Assembly: GCA_003576685.1 (NCBI GenBank)
Contig: QOZR01000008.1
Coordinates: forward strand, 186,001 to 250,000
Reading direction: 5' to 3'
Source: Virgifigura deserti
Lineage (GTDB): Bacteria > Pseudomonadota > Alphaproteobacteria > Dongiales > Dongiaceae
DNA: 64,000 nucleotides
The notes under the pieces were generated by a model. It did not search any database, was not told the origin of the DNA, and saw only the letters and a program-made list of their open reading frames with translations. Position numbers and translations under genes: made by a program. This document shows positions 20,702 to 29,525 of this stretch, one piece after another (position 1 is the stretch's first letter; each line of letters opens with the position of its first letter).

Positions 20702-21499
20702 TTACGCCCCCGCCAGAATCTCCAGGGCCTGCGCGTGGATGCGGGCGTCGCCGGCGGCGAGCACCCGGTCCCCCGAATGGAGATCGAGAGGGGCGCCCCG
20801 CCAATCGGTGATCTTGCCTCCCGCGCCTTCGATGACCGGGACGACGGCCAGATAATCGTGCAGCCCCATCTTGGCCTCGATCACGAGGTCTGCGAAGCCG
20901 CTGGCGACCAGCGCGTAATGATAGCAGTCCGAGCCGTAGAGCACCTGCTTCGAGCGTTGCCGAACCCGCTCGAAGGCGTCGGCCGCGGCGCCCTCAAACA
21001 TATGTGGCGAGCTCGCGAACAGCGCCGCCCGGTCGAGCGTGGGACAGGGGCGGACCTTGGTGTTCCGGCCGTTGAACCGGGTCGGTTGGCCAGTGGCGCC
21101 GATCCAGCGCTCGCCCAGCGCCGGATGGTCGATGATGCCGAGCACCGGGACGTTCCGCCGCATCAGGCCGATCAGGGTGCCGAACAGCGGTCGGCCGGTG
21201 ACGAAGGACTTGGTGCCGTCGATCGGATCGAGAATCCAGACATACTCGGCGTCGGCCCGCTCCGCTCCGTATTCCTCGCCGACAATGCCGTGCTCCGGAA
21301 ACGCGTCGCGGATGAACAGCCGCATCGCGGCCTCAGCCTCCCGGTCGGCGATCGTGACCGGGCTCAGATCCGGCTTATCGTCGACGCTGAAGCCGGTCCG
21401 GAAATGACGGCGGACGATCTCCCCGCTGGCATCGGCCAGACGCTCGGCGAGCGTGACGAACCGTTCCGGACAGGCCTCGGTCATCGGCGGCGTTGGCAT
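20702..21499 (-). CDS. hisN: Histidinol-phosphatase, inositol monophosphatase family
   Basis: A 265-residue Mg2+-dependent phosphatase of the inositol monophosphatase fold. Metal-binding motifs are GEEYG at 74-78 and DPIDGTKSF at 91-99; the later SDCYHYALVASGFADLVIEA and LHDYLAVVPVIEGAGG segments complete the active site. The DPIDGTKSF variant and the overall sequence fit the HisN-type histidinol-phosphatase that completes the penultimate histidine step in actinobacteria and alphaproteobacteria. Substrate is inferred from family resemblance and could instead be another sugar phosphate. Start may be the ATG at 21499 or the one at 21484. The cytochrome c gene lies 22 bp upstream on the same strand. 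Confidence 0.82.
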   Translation of the reverse strand: MPTPPMTEACPERFVTLAERLADASGEIVRRHFRTGFSVDDKPDLSPVTIADREAEAAMRLFIRDAFPEHGIVGEEYGAERADAEYVWILDPIDGTKSFVTGRPLFGTLIGLMRRNVPVLGIIDHPALGERWIGATGQPTRFNGRNTKVRPCPTLDRAALFASSPHMFEGAAADAFERVRQRSKQVLYGSDCYHYALVASGFADLVIEAKMGLHDYLAVVPVIEGAGGKITDWRGAPLDLHSGDRVLAAGDARIHAQALEILAGA

Positions 21500-21521
21500 C
21501 GGCGGTGCTGGCAGCCGTGCC

Positions 21522-22589
21522 TCAGGGCAGGGGTTGCGGGTTGTCGCTCAGGCTGCGCAGCCAGGCGATCAGGTCGGCCCGATCCTCCGGCTTCCGGATT
21601 CCGGCGAAGGTCATCTTCGTGCCCGGCGCATACTCCCGCGGGTTCGCGAGGAAGGCGTCGAGCTGCTCATAGGTCCAGGGTCCCTCGATGCCGGCGATCG
21701 CGTCCGAATAGTTGTAGCCTTCGGCATGGCCGTGCGGTGCGCCGACGACGTTCCACAGATTGGGGCCGACCTTGTTCGGGCCGCCCTGTTCGAAGCTGTG
21801 GCAGGCGGCACAGCGCCGCGCAATCTTCTCGCCGTTCGCCGGATCAGCGTTGGCGAGGAGGGCGCCGATGCCTTCGGCCTCGGGAGCCCCGCCTTCAGGC
21901 GCCGCCGCTTGCTGCGCGCCGTCGCCCTCGGTCGCCTCCCCGGGCTGTGCCGTCGCGGCCGGCGCTGCCGGCGCCGTCAGCTCGGCGTCTTCCGCCGGCA
22001 CGGTCTCCGCGCCTTCGGCCGCTTCTTCAGCCGGCTCGGCGGCGGCGGTCGGTTCCGGCAGCGGCTGCGGGTCGTCACTTAGGGTGCGCAGCCAAGCGAT
22101 CAGGTTGGCCCGATCCTCGACGCTTTTCAGACCGGCGAAGGTCATCTTCGTGCCCGGCGCATACTCCCGCGGGTTCGCGAGGAAGGCATTCAGATCCTCA
22201 TAGGTCCAGGGCCCCTCGATGCCGGCGATCGCGTCGGAATAGCTGAATCCTTCGGCATGGCCGTGCGGCGCGCCGACGATGTTCCACAGGTTCGGCCCGA
22301 CTTTGTTCGGCCCCCCCTGCTCGAAGCTGTGACAAGAGGCGCAGCGCTTCGATATGCTTTCGCCGGCGGCGACATCGGCCGAAGCGAGCAGCGGGCCGAC
22401 GGGCTCAAGGCCGGCGTCCTCTTCGGCGGCCGGCGTTTCTCCGGTATCCTCCGCACCGGCAATGGCGACTGCCTGCGTCTCATGCGTCTCCGGCTGGACT
22501 AGTTGATTGGCGATTATGCCGGACGCGAGGGCGACGATGCCGCCGACGAGAACGGCGCCGGCAATCTTGTTGAGCTCAAGAGACGACAT
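21522..22589 (-). CDS. Membrane-anchored cytochrome c with two tandem haem domains
   Basis: A 355-residue protein with an uncleaved N-terminal anchor (about residues 9-28) resembling CycM/cytochrome c552, but with two cytochrome c domains instead of one. Each carries a CxxCH haem site (CASCH and CAACH) embedded in the same SFEQGGPNKVGPNLWN context, and each ends with the methionine ligand segment GTKMTFAG. The two domains are joined by an Ala/Glu/Pro-rich linker of roughly 60 residues. Single-domain forms shuttle electrons between the bc1 complex and terminal oxidases at the inner membrane; this doubled form should do likewise. The duplicated domains are about 80 percent identical, pointing to a fairly recent internal duplication. 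Confidence 0.9.
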   Translation of the reverse strand: MSSLELNKIAGAVLVGGIVALASGIIANQLVQPETHETQAVAIAGAEDTGETPAAEEDAGLEPVGPLLASADVAAGESISKRCASCHSFEQGGPNKVGPNLWNIVGAPHGHAEGFSYSDAIAGIEGPWTYEDLNAFLANPREYAPGTKMTFAGLKSVEDRANLIAWLRTLSDDPQPLPEPTAAAEPAEEAAEGAETVPAEDAELTAPAAPAATAQPGEATEGDGAQQAAAPEGGAPEAEGIGALLANADPANGEKIARRCAACHSFEQGGPNKVGPNLWNVVGAPHGHAEGYNYSDAIAGIEGPWTYEQLDAFLANPREYAPGTKMTFAGIRKPEDRADLIAWLRSLSDNPQPLP

Positions 22590-22655
22590 TCAGAAAACCT
22601 CTAGATCGGCATGGCCGGGCGGGCGACCAGGGTGGACTATTTGCAACGGGCGCGG

Positions 22656-22685
22656 AATGTAGCCGCTTCCGCGTCCTCTGTCCAA
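22656..22685 (-). promoter_or_regulatory. Candidate promoter for the cytochrome c gene
   Basis: On the minus strand a TTGGAC -35-like element (22680-22685) is followed after 18 bases by TACATT (22656-22661), about 65 bp upstream of the cytochrome start. Spacing and sequence are acceptable for a housekeeping sigma factor but the match is not exact. Confidence 0.35.
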
Positions 22686-22837
22686 TAGGACCGCCTAAAA
22701 AGCCAGTTTCTATTAGGCCTTGGCGGCGATATGGTGCGCCGCCTTCAATATGAATCTCTTGCCGCAGCACCCTTGCCAAGGGAACGCGGCGATATGTCGC
22801 AGCTGACCCGCCGAATTTCTCCTGATTTTGATCCGCC

Positions 22838-23617
22838 ATGACCGCATTCCGCAGCCCGATCGTCGTCATACCCGCCCGCCTCGGTTCGACGCGCCTCCCC
22901 GACAAGCCGCTGGCCGATATCCACGGCGAGCCGATGATCGTCCATGTCTGGCGGCGGGCGGTGGAGGCGGATGTCGGGCCGGTCCTGGTCGCCTGCGCCG
23001 AGCCGGCGATCGCCGATGCGGTTCAGGCCGCCGGCGGCCGCGCCGTTCTGACCCGTCCGGACCATGCCTCCGGCTCGGACCGGATCCACGAGGCGGTGCA
23101 GAGGATCGACCCGGATGCGGCGCATGACCTTGTGGTGAACCTCCAGGGCGACCTGCCCACGGTGGCGCCGGCCGTGGTCCGCGCGGTGCTGCCGCCCTTC
23201 GTCGAGCCGGCGGTGGATATCGCCACCCTTGTGACGCCGATCGCCGACCCGGCGGAGCGGGACAATCCGAACGTGGTCAAGGCGGTCGTCGCCTTTCCGG
23301 AAGAGCCCGGCGACGTCTGCCCGCCGACTGCCCGCGCGCTCTATTTCAGCCGTGCCGCCGTTCCTGCCGGCGACGGGCCGCATTACCATCATATCGGCCT
23401 CTATGCCTACCGGCGCGCGGCGCTGGCCCGCTTCGTGCGCCTGCCGCCGGGTCTTCTGGAGCGGCGCGAGCGACTTGAGCAATTGCGCGCGCTCGAGGCC
23501 GGCATGCGTATCGACGCGGCGCTCGTTGACACCGTTCCACTCGGTGTCGATACTCCGGCCGACCTCGCCCGCGCCCGTGCCCTGCTGACGCCGGCGAAGG
23601 CAGGGGAAAGCGCCTGA
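22838..23617 (+). CDS. kdsB: 3-deoxy-manno-octulosonate cytidylyltransferase
   Basis: A 259-residue cytidylyltransferase that activates KDO to CMP-KDO for the inner core of lipopolysaccharide. The nucleotide-binding N-terminus IPARLGSTRLPDKPL (11-25) is diagnostic, followed by DHASGSDRI (75-83) and NLQGDLP (101-107) with the metal-binding aspartate. A C-terminal HHIGLYAYRR segment is also characteristic. Length is normal for the family. The gene is divergent from the cytochrome c gene and four bases upstream of pheA, an arrangement known from many alphaproteobacteria. Confidence 0.93.
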   Translation: MTAFRSPIVVIPARLGSTRLPDKPLADIHGEPMIVHVWRRAVEADVGPVLVACAEPAIADAVQAAGGRAVLTRPDHASGSDRIHEAVQRIDPDAAHDLVVNLQGDLPTVAPAVVRAVLPPFVEPAVDIATLVTPIADPAERDNPNVVKAVVAFPEEPGDVCPPTARALYFSRAAVPAGDGPHYHHIGLYAYRRAALARFVRLPPGLLERRERLEQLRALEAGMRIDAALVDTVPLGVDTPADLARARALLTPAKAGESA

Positions 23618-23621
23618 TCCG

Positions 23622-24530
23622 ATGACCAAACAATCAGACGAGACTCCGGCAGACACGACCCCGATGGCCGAGGCAGCGGACGCATCGCGCCTGATCGCGT
23701 TCCAGGGGTCGCCCGGCGCCTATTCGGACCTGGCCTGTCGCGGCGTTTACCCGGAGATGCGGACCCTGCCTTGCGCGTCGTTCGAGGACGCCTTCACTGC
23801 AGTCCGGGACGGGCGGACGGCACTCGCGATGATCCCGATCGAGAACTCGGTCGCCGGCCGCGTCGCCGACATTCACCACCTGATGCCGAACTCGGGCCTG
23901 CATATCGTCGCCGAGCATTTCCAGCGGGTGAACCATCATCTGCTGGCGCCGAAGGGGGCGACTCTCGGCGAGCTGACATCGGTGCGCAGCCACGTCCAGG
24001 CGCTGTCGCAGTGCCGCATCCTGATCCGAGAGCTGGGCCTCAAGGCCGTCGTTCATGCCGACACCGCCGGCGCCGCGGCCGAAGTGGCGGCCCGTGGCGA
24101 CCCGACGGAAGCGGCCATTGCCTCGGCCCTCGCGGGGGAGATCTACGGGCTCGACAGCCTGAAGGTCGGAATCGAGGATGCCGAGCACAACACGACCCGG
24201 TTCGTCATCTTGGGCCGCGAGCCGTCCGATCCGGATCCGGCGGCCGGACCGGTGATGACCAGCCTCGTCTTCCGCGTGCGCAGCGTTCCGGCGGCGCTCT
24301 ACAAGGCGCTCGGCGGCTTCGCTACGAACGGCGTCAACATCACCAAGCTGGAAAGCTATATCATCGACGGCGGCTTCACCGTCGCCCAGTTCTACGCCGA
24401 CATCGAAGGCCACCCGGATCAGCGGCCGGTCCGCCTGGCGCTGGAGGAGCTCAGCTTCTTCTCCCGCGAGGTCCGCATTCTCGGCGTCTACCCCGCCCAT
24501 TCCTTCCGGCGCCAAGGCGCGCCGACGTGA
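23622..24530 (+). CDS. pheA: Prephenate dehydratase
   Basis: A 302-residue monofunctional prephenate dehydratase converting prephenate to phenylpyruvate in phenylalanine synthesis. The catalytic domain runs from about 24 to 200 with IAFQGSPGAYSD, IPIENSVAGRV and the catalytic threonine in NTTRF (190-194). An ACT regulatory domain occupies about 212-290, with the GVNITKLESYI phenylalanine-binding segment, so feedback inhibition by phenylalanine is expected. There is no chorismate mutase domain. It follows kdsB by four bases and is convergent with nudC. Confidence 0.93.
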   Translation: MTKQSDETPADTTPMAEAADASRLIAFQGSPGAYSDLACRGVYPEMRTLPCASFEDAFTAVRDGRTALAMIPIENSVAGRVADIHHLMPNSGLHIVAEHFQRVNHHLLAPKGATLGELTSVRSHVQALSQCRILIRELGLKAVVHADTAGAAAEVAARGDPTEAAIASALAGEIYGLDSLKVGIEDAEHNTTRFVILGREPSDPDPAAGPVMTSLVFRVRSVPAALYKALGGFATNGVNITKLESYIIDGGFTVAQFYADIEGHPDQRPVRLALEELSFFSREVRILGVYPAHSFRRQGAPT

Positions 24531-24552
24531 TTTCCGGGGGCTCGTAGAGCCG

Positions 24553-25479
24553 TCAAGACTCCGCCAGCCAGTCCTCGATCAGCCGGCGGGCGATGGAGAC
24601 GCGGCGGGGCAGGCGGAACCGCTCGTCCTCCGGGCAGTTCCGCAGCTCGTGGCGGCTGAACCAGCGCGCGTCAGCCAGCTCGTCCGTTGCGATGCGCAGC
24701 GCCGTGGCGCGCGCCCGGGCGGTGAACCCCAGCATGATCGAGGCCGGAAAGGGCCAGGGCTGCGAGGAGTGATAGCGGACACTGTCGACCGCAATTCCGA
24801 CTTCCTCAAGCACTTCCCGGCGCACCGCGTCCTCGAGGCTCTCCCCCGGTTCGACGAAGCCGGCCAGCACCGAATACATGCCCGCCGTCCAGTCGGACTG
24901 GCGGCCGAGCAGCAGCCGGTCGCCGTCGCTGACCAGCATGATCACCGCCGGATCCGTGCGCGGATGATGCGGGGCGGCGCAGGCGGCGTCGGCGCAGCGG
25001 CGCAGATGGCCGCCTTCGAGGCTGACGGTCGGGCTGCCGCAGATGCCGCAGAAGCGGTGCCGCCCGTGCCAATGCAGCAGGCCGCGCGCATAGGCCAGCA
25101 GGGCGCCGTCCTGATGCCCGATCAGCGGGCCGACGCTGCGCAGCTCGACGAAGGCGCCTTGCGGGGCCGGAAGGACCGTCGCCGGATCGTCAAGGTGCGA
25201 CAGGTCGACGGCGAAATGCGCCGCCGTCCCTGCCATTCCCAGGAAGGCGACCGCCGGTGCATCGGGCAGAAAGGCCGCCGCATCGGCCCTGGACACCGAT
25301 GCCGCCACGGGCGAATCATCGCCCTGGATCAGATTCTGGCCGCGCCAGACGGGCAGAATGCGCGTCGTCGGATCGGCCAGCCGGTCGGCGATCCAGGCCT
25401 CGTCCCGCCGCCGTTCGGCCGCGCGATCGAGTGCGCAGCCGGCATAGGGATTTACCCGCTCGGCGTCGTCTTCTGTCAT
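24553..25479 (-). CDS. nudC: NAD(+) diphosphatase
   Basis: A 308-residue Nudix hydrolase of the NudC type, which cleaves NAD(H) to NMN(H) and AMP and removes NAD caps from RNA in E. coli. A zinc site is formed by C144, C147, C162 and C167. The Nudix box GFVEPGESLEDAVRREVLEEVG spans 207-228 and is followed by the NADH-pyrophosphatase signature SQPWPFPAS at 239-247. The gene is convergent with pheA and divergent from the DUF6134 gene. Confidence 0.93.
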   Translation of the reverse strand: MTEDDAERVNPYAGCALDRAAERRRDEAWIADRLADPTTRILPVWRGQNLIQGDDSPVAASVSRADAAAFLPDAPAVAFLGMAGTAAHFAVDLSHLDDPATVLPAPQGAFVELRSVGPLIGHQDGALLAYARGLLHWHGRHRFCGICGSPTVSLEGGHLRRCADAACAAPHHPRTDPAVIMLVSDGDRLLLGRQSDWTAGMYSVLAGFVEPGESLEDAVRREVLEEVGIAVDSVRYHSSQPWPFPASIMLGFTARARATALRIATDELADARWFSRHELRNCPEDERFRLPRRVSIARRLIEDWLAES

Positions 25480-25581
25480 CTATTGTCCGGCTGTCGTCGC
25501 GAGTCGCCGTGGACAATAGCGCGGCCCATCGTTAGGAGTCACGCGAGAGTATGGTCTCGGGCTGCCAGGAGATCGCGACGC

Positions 25582-26304
25582 ATGATTCGAGCATTTCGGC
25601 CGCGGCTGGCCGCACTCCTGTTGTTGGTAGGCCTCGCGACGATCGGTCCCGCCCTGTCGGCGACGGGGGAGTCGCCACTTCCGCCAGAAGGCCGGCTGAC
25701 CTATGACGTTCTGCGCCGTGGTGATAGAATCGGGACGCAGACCATCGAATTCGTCCATCGGGATGGCCGCTTGGTCGTACGCAATCACGTCGACATCAAG
25801 ATCGATGTGCTGTTCCTCTTCACCTACCGCTTCCGTCACGACTCGGAGGAGCAGTGGGTCGATGGGCGCCTCGTCGCCTTGACGTCGCGCACGAACGATG
25901 ATGGCAAGAAGCGGGCGGTCGAGCTTCGGCGGGTGGATGACCGGCTGCGCGGCACCTATAACGGCAAGGCGCGCGATCTTCCCGCAACGCTCCTGCCCGC
26001 GAGCCTGTGGCATCCCGGGACCGTCCGGCAATCGCTGCTGCTCGATCCGATCAAGGGCCGGTCGCGACGGATCTCGGTGACCGACAAGGGCGAGGAGCGG
26101 CTCGACCTTCCGGAGGGCGCGATCACGGCCCATCGCTACGCGATCACGGGCCAGGTCGAGCGCGAGCTCTGGTACGGGCCGGACGGCCGCCTCCTTCAGA
26201 TGCGTTTTTCCGCGAAGGACGACTCGAAAATCACTGTGATTCTGCGGTCGTCGTCCCCGATCGAGAGTCACGCGGCAACTGCACCCTTGTCCTCCGGTAC
26301 CTGA
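25582..26304 (+). CDS. DUF6134 family exported protein
   Basis: A 240-residue protein with a Sec-type signal peptide (MIRAFRPRLAALLLLVGLATIGPALSA) followed by a beta-rich domain. The segment YDVLRRGDRIGTQTIEF followed by VDIKIDVLFLFTYRFRHDSEEQW matches the DUF6134 pattern of periplasmic proteins found in alphaproteobacteria, which have no assigned function. The start at 25582 has AGGAGA upstream; the frame is open much further upstream but that part overlaps nudC and is not coding. The SRP RNA gene begins 20 bp after the stop and its promoter lies within the 3' end of this gene. Confidence 0.7.
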   Translation: MIRAFRPRLAALLLLVGLATIGPALSATGESPLPPEGRLTYDVLRRGDRIGTQTIEFVHRDGRLVVRNHVDIKIDVLFLFTYRFRHDSEEQWVDGRLVALTSRTNDDGKKRAVELRRVDDRLRGTYNGKARDLPATLLPASLWHPGTVRQSLLLDPIKGRSRRISVTDKGEERLDLPEGAITAHRYAITGQVERELWYGPDGRLLQMRFSAKDDSKITVILRSSSPIESHAATAPLSSGT

Positions 26305-26317
26305 GATCTGATATAGT
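26287..26317 (+). promoter_or_regulatory. ffs: Candidate promoter for the SRP RNA gene
   Basis: A TATAGT -10 element (26312-26317) lies seven bases before the inferred 5' end of the SRP RNA at 26324, with TTGTCC (26287-26292) as a weak -35 at 19-base spacing. It overlaps the end of the upstream DUF6134 coding region. The position relative to the RNA start is the main support. Confidence 0.5.
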
Positions 26318-26323
26318 GTCCTT

Positions 26324-26420
26324 GGGAGGTTGGCGGCGGACGGGCGCCTCGCCAACTCGGTCAGGTCCGGAAGGAAGCAGCCGTAACGAGTTTCCGCTCG
26401 GGTCGCTTAGCCAGCCTCCC
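26324..26420 (+). ncRNA. ffs: Signal recognition particle RNA (4.5S)
   Basis: A 97-nt small-type bacterial SRP RNA. Its 5' GGGAGGTTGGC pairs with the 3' GCCAGCCTCCC to close the long hairpin, and the apical part contains the near-invariant tetraloop region TCAGGTCCGGAAGGAAGCAG (26360-26379), which binds the Ffh M domain. It partners Ffh in co-translational targeting to the membrane. It lies directly upstream of dnaX, a placement conserved in many bacteria. End positions are inferred from the stem and may be off by a few bases. Confidence 0.95.
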
Positions 26421-26455
26421 GCCCTGCCTTCACCGCTGGCCCAGTCTCTGGCGCG

Positions 26456-28381
26456 ATGTCCGATCAGCCGAATTCGACGACGATACAGCCTGAGAGCGCC
26501 ATACAGGGCCAGATTTCTGGTGCCGCTCATTATCGCGTCCTAGCCCGAAAATATCGCCCGTCGACCTTCCGCCGGATGATCGGTCAGGAAGCGATGGTGC
26601 GGACGCTGACCAACGCGATCGCGGCCGGCCGGCTGGCGCATGCCTTCATCCTCACCGGCGTGCGCGGTGTCGGCAAGACGACGACGGCGCGCATTCTCGC
26701 GCGCGGACTGAACTGCATCGGTCCGGACGGGGCGGGCGGTCCGACGGCGGATCCCTGCGGCGTCTGCGAGAACTGTCGCGCCATCGCTGAGGATCGCCAT
26801 GTCGACGTGCTGGAGATGGATGCCGCCAGCCGCACCGGGGTCAACGACATCCGCGAATTGATCGACGGCGTCCGCTACCGTCCGGTTTCGGCGCGCTACA
26901 AGGTCTATATCATCGACGAAGTGCACATGCTGTCGAACAACGCCTTCAACGCGCTGTTGAAGACGCTGGAAGAGCCGCCGGCGCATGTGAAGTTCATCTT
27001 CGCCACCACCGAGATCCGCAAGGTGCCGGTCACCGTCCTGTCGCGCTGCCAGCGGTTTGATCTCCGCCGGGTCGATGCGGAGACGTTGACCCGTTACTTC
27101 GCGAGCATCGCCGAGGACGAAAAGGCCGTGATCGCACCGGCCGCGCTGGCGCTGATCGCGCGGGCGGCCGACGGCTCGGTCCGCGACGGGCTGTCCCTGC
27201 TCGATCAGGCCTTCGCGCTCGCCGAGGGCGAGGTCACCGAGACGCAGATCCGTGAGATGCTCGGGCTGGCGGACCGGACGCAGCTCTTCGAACTGTTCGA
27301 CCGGGCGATGCGGGGCGATGCCGCCGGCGCGCTGGCGCTGGTGGCTGACATGTACCATGCCGGCGCCGATCCGGTGGTTCTGCTGCAGGATCTGCTCGAA
27401 CTGACCCATTGGCTGACCCGGATCAAGATCGTGCCGCAGACGGCCGACGGGCCGGCCGTGCCGGAGGCGGAGCGTGTGCGCGGCCGGGCGATGGCGCAGG
27501 CGCTGTCGATGGGCGCGCTGGCACGGACCTGGCAGATGCTGCTCAAGGGCCTTGGCGAGGCACAGGCCGCGCCGGCGCCGCTACAGGCCGTCGAGATGGT
27601 GCTGATTCGCCTGACGCATGCCGCCGAAATGCCGACGCCGGCGGAGCTCGTGCAGCAGCTTCAGGGGCACGGAAGCAGCCAGGGAAATGGGGCCGAACCC
27701 CGGCCCGGTCCAACGCGCTCGGCTCCGATGGCTCCAGCGGCGTCTTCCTTGATCGCGGCGGAGCCGTCGTCGGTCGCCGATTCCGGCCGGGACATGCCGC
27801 CGAACCGGCCGCGCGCCGCGCTTGCCGTCGGGGGCGGCAGCTTCGTTTCGCCGGCCGCCGATCCGGGTGCCGCCCATCCCGGGGCTCCGGAAGTGGTCGA
27901 ACCGGAGGCCGAGGCCGCCGCCTTGCCCGATCCGCAGAGCTTCTCGGAGGTGGTGGCGCTCTGCGCCCAGCGGCGCGAGGCCGTTCTCCATGCTCATCTT
28001 GTGAATAGCGTTCATCTGGTCCGCTTCGAGCCGGGGCGGATCGAGCTCCGGCCGACCGACAAGGCGCCGCCGAATCTCGCCAACCGGCTGGGCGCCAGCC
28101 TCACGGACTGGACCGACCGCCGCTGGGTCGTCAGCGTGTCGCGCGAAGACGGCGAGCCGACGCTTGCGGAGCAGGCTGCAGCCGCGGCCGAGCGGGACCG
28201 GCAGGCAGTCCTTGCTCATCCTCTAGTCGCGGCGGTGATGCAGCGCTTTCCCGGCGCGACGATCGAGGCGATCCGCGATCTGAAGCCGCAAGTGCCGGCC
28301 GCTACCGTCCTGGAGCCGATGGCCACCGAGTGGAGCGACGGGGACGGTCCGGAATCCAACAACGGAGACGAGAATCCATGA
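26456..28381 (+). CDS. dnaX: DNA polymerase III subunits gamma/tau
   Basis: A 641-residue clamp-loader ATPase. AAA+ features are Walker A GVRGVGKT at 68-75, a zinc-binding cluster including C101, C104 and C107, Walker B with DEVH at 154-157 and the SRC sensor at 196-198. After the collar region (to about 390) there is an Ala/Pro-rich linker and a C-terminal domain (about 500-641) that in tau binds the polymerase alpha subunit and DnaB. No evident A-rich slippery site for a shorter gamma form was seen. It lies 35 bp after the SRP RNA and its stop overlaps the next start by four bases. Confidence 0.95.
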   Translation: MSDQPNSTTIQPESAIQGQISGAAHYRVLARKYRPSTFRRMIGQEAMVRTLTNAIAAGRLAHAFILTGVRGVGKTTTARILARGLNCIGPDGAGGPTADPCGVCENCRAIAEDRHVDVLEMDAASRTGVNDIRELIDGVRYRPVSARYKVYIIDEVHMLSNNAFNALLKTLEEPPAHVKFIFATTEIRKVPVTVLSRCQRFDLRRVDAETLTRYFASIAEDEKAVIAPAALALIARAADGSVRDGLSLLDQAFALAEGEVTETQIREMLGLADRTQLFELFDRAMRGDAAGALALVADMYHAGADPVVLLQDLLELTHWLTRIKIVPQTADGPAVPEAERVRGRAMAQALSMGALARTWQMLLKGLGEAQAAPAPLQAVEMVLIRLTHAAEMPTPAELVQQLQGHGSSQGNGAEPRPGPTRSAPMAPAASSLIAAEPSSVADSGRDMPPNRPRAALAVGGGSFVSPAADPGAAHPGAPEVVEPEAEAAALPDPQSFSEVVALCAQRREAVLHAHLVNSVHLVRFEPGRIELRPTDKAPPNLANRLGASLTDWTDRRWVVSVSREDGEPTLAEQAAAAAERDRQAVLAHPLVAAVMQRFPGATIEAIRDLKPQVPAATVLEPMATEWSDGDGPESNNGDENP

Positions 28382-28701
28382 AGAACATCGGCCAGATCAT
28401 GAAGCAGGCCCAGCAGATGCAGTCCAAGATGGCGGAGCTTCAGGGCGAACTCGATCGCGTCGAGATCACCGGCAGTTCGGGCGGTGGAATGGTATCCGTC
28501 ACCCTCACCGGCAAGAGCGAGATGCGCGGTATCAAGATCGACCCGAAGCTGATCGATCCCGCGGAGGTCGAGGTGCTGGAGGACCTGATCGTCGCGGCCT
28601 TCGGCGATGCCAAGGCGAAGGTCGAACAGCATGTCCAGGACAAGATGTCGGAGATGACCGGCGGGCTGCAACTGCCGCCGGGGATGAAGCTGCCCTTCTG
28701 A
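28378..28701 (+). CDS. YbaB/EbfC family nucleoid-associated protein
   Basis: A 107-residue DNA-binding protein of the YbaB/EbfC family. The sequence begins MKNIGQIMKQAQQMQSKMAELQGEL, a classic opening helix, and has the GGGMVSVTLTGKSEMRGIKIDP core strand region and the LLxVAAFGDAKAKVE-type helix, all standard. These dimers bind DNA without much sequence specificity and are near-universally linked to dnaX and recR, as here. The start at 28378 overlaps the dnaX stop (ATGA); a longer upstream start in frame is within dnaX and unlikely. Confidence 0.93.
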   Translation: MKNIGQIMKQAQQMQSKMAELQGELDRVEITGSSGGGMVSVTLTGKSEMRGIKIDPKLIDPAEVEVLEDLIVAAFGDAKAKVEQHVQDKMSEMTGGLQLPPGMKLPF

Positions 28702-28840
28702 GCGGCGCGGCGGCGCCCGGCCTGTACCGGGCCGGTACTCGTAGAAGGCGCAGCCGCTTCCTATTTATCTCTTGCGCTCGCGGAAGCGGGTTCGCCTGCC
28801 CGATCGGCGGGCTATGTGACTCAATGGACAGGGTTTTCGG

Positions 28841-29434
28841 ATGATGCTCTCCGACATGGAGCGGCTGGTGCAGCTCCTCGCCAGGCTGCCCGGCCTGGGG
28901 CCGCGCTCGGCGCGGCGCGCGGCACTCCACCTGATCAAGAAGCGCGAGTCGCTGATGCTGCCTCTGGCGAGCGCGTTGGGCGAGGCAGCGGCGAACATCC
29001 GCAACTGTTCGGTCTGCGGCAATCTCGACACGGCCGATCCCTGCGGCATCTGCCGCGACCCGCGGCGCGATACTGCGACGATCTGCGTCATCGAGGGGGT
29101 GGCGGATCTCTGGGCACTCGAGCGCACGGCCGCCTTCAAGGGCCGCTATCACGTGCTCGGCGGCACGCTCTCCGCGCTCGACGGCATCGGCCCGGAGCAG
29201 CTCAATATCGACGGGCTGGTCAAGCGCGCCGCCGATCCGGCGGTGACGGAGGTGATCCTCGCCATGGGTGCCACCGTCGACGGTCAGACCACCGCCCATT
29301 ACATCATGGACCGGCTGGCCGGGCTCGACGTCAAGGTGACGCGGCTGGCCCATGGCGTACCGGTCGGCGGCGAGCTCGATTATCTGGACGACGGTACTCT
29401 GACGGCCGCCCTGCGCGCCCGCCGTCCGCTATAG
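28841..29434 (+). CDS. recR: Recombination protein RecR
   Basis: A 197-residue protein acting with RecF/RecO to load RecA at single-strand gaps. The N-terminal helix-hairpin-helix is [17 protein letters not shown] (12-28), the zinc finger uses C56, C59, C68 and C71, and the Toprim domain follows (about 80-175) with [12 protein letters not shown] and [11 protein letters not shown]. Length is normal. It lies 139 bp after ybaB on the same strand, with a GC hairpin (GCCCGG/CCGGGC, about 28716-28733) in the gap. Confidence 0.95.
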   Translation: MMLSDMERLVQLLARLPGLGPRSARRAALHLIKKRESLMLPLASALGEAAANIRNCSVCGNLDTADPCGICRDPRRDTATICVIEGVADLWALERTAAFKGRYHVLGGTLSALDGIGPEQLNIDGLVKRAADPAVTEVILAMGATVDGQTTAHYIMDRLAGLDVKVTRLAHGVPVGGELDYLDDGTLTAALRARRPL

Positions 29435-29525
29435 ACGGCTGCCCAAATTCCGCCCAAGAGTTCGCGGATTCTCCCGCCCAGGTTTATAAGTTGTCCGGAC
29501 GAACTCCATGGGAGAGCAGAAAATC

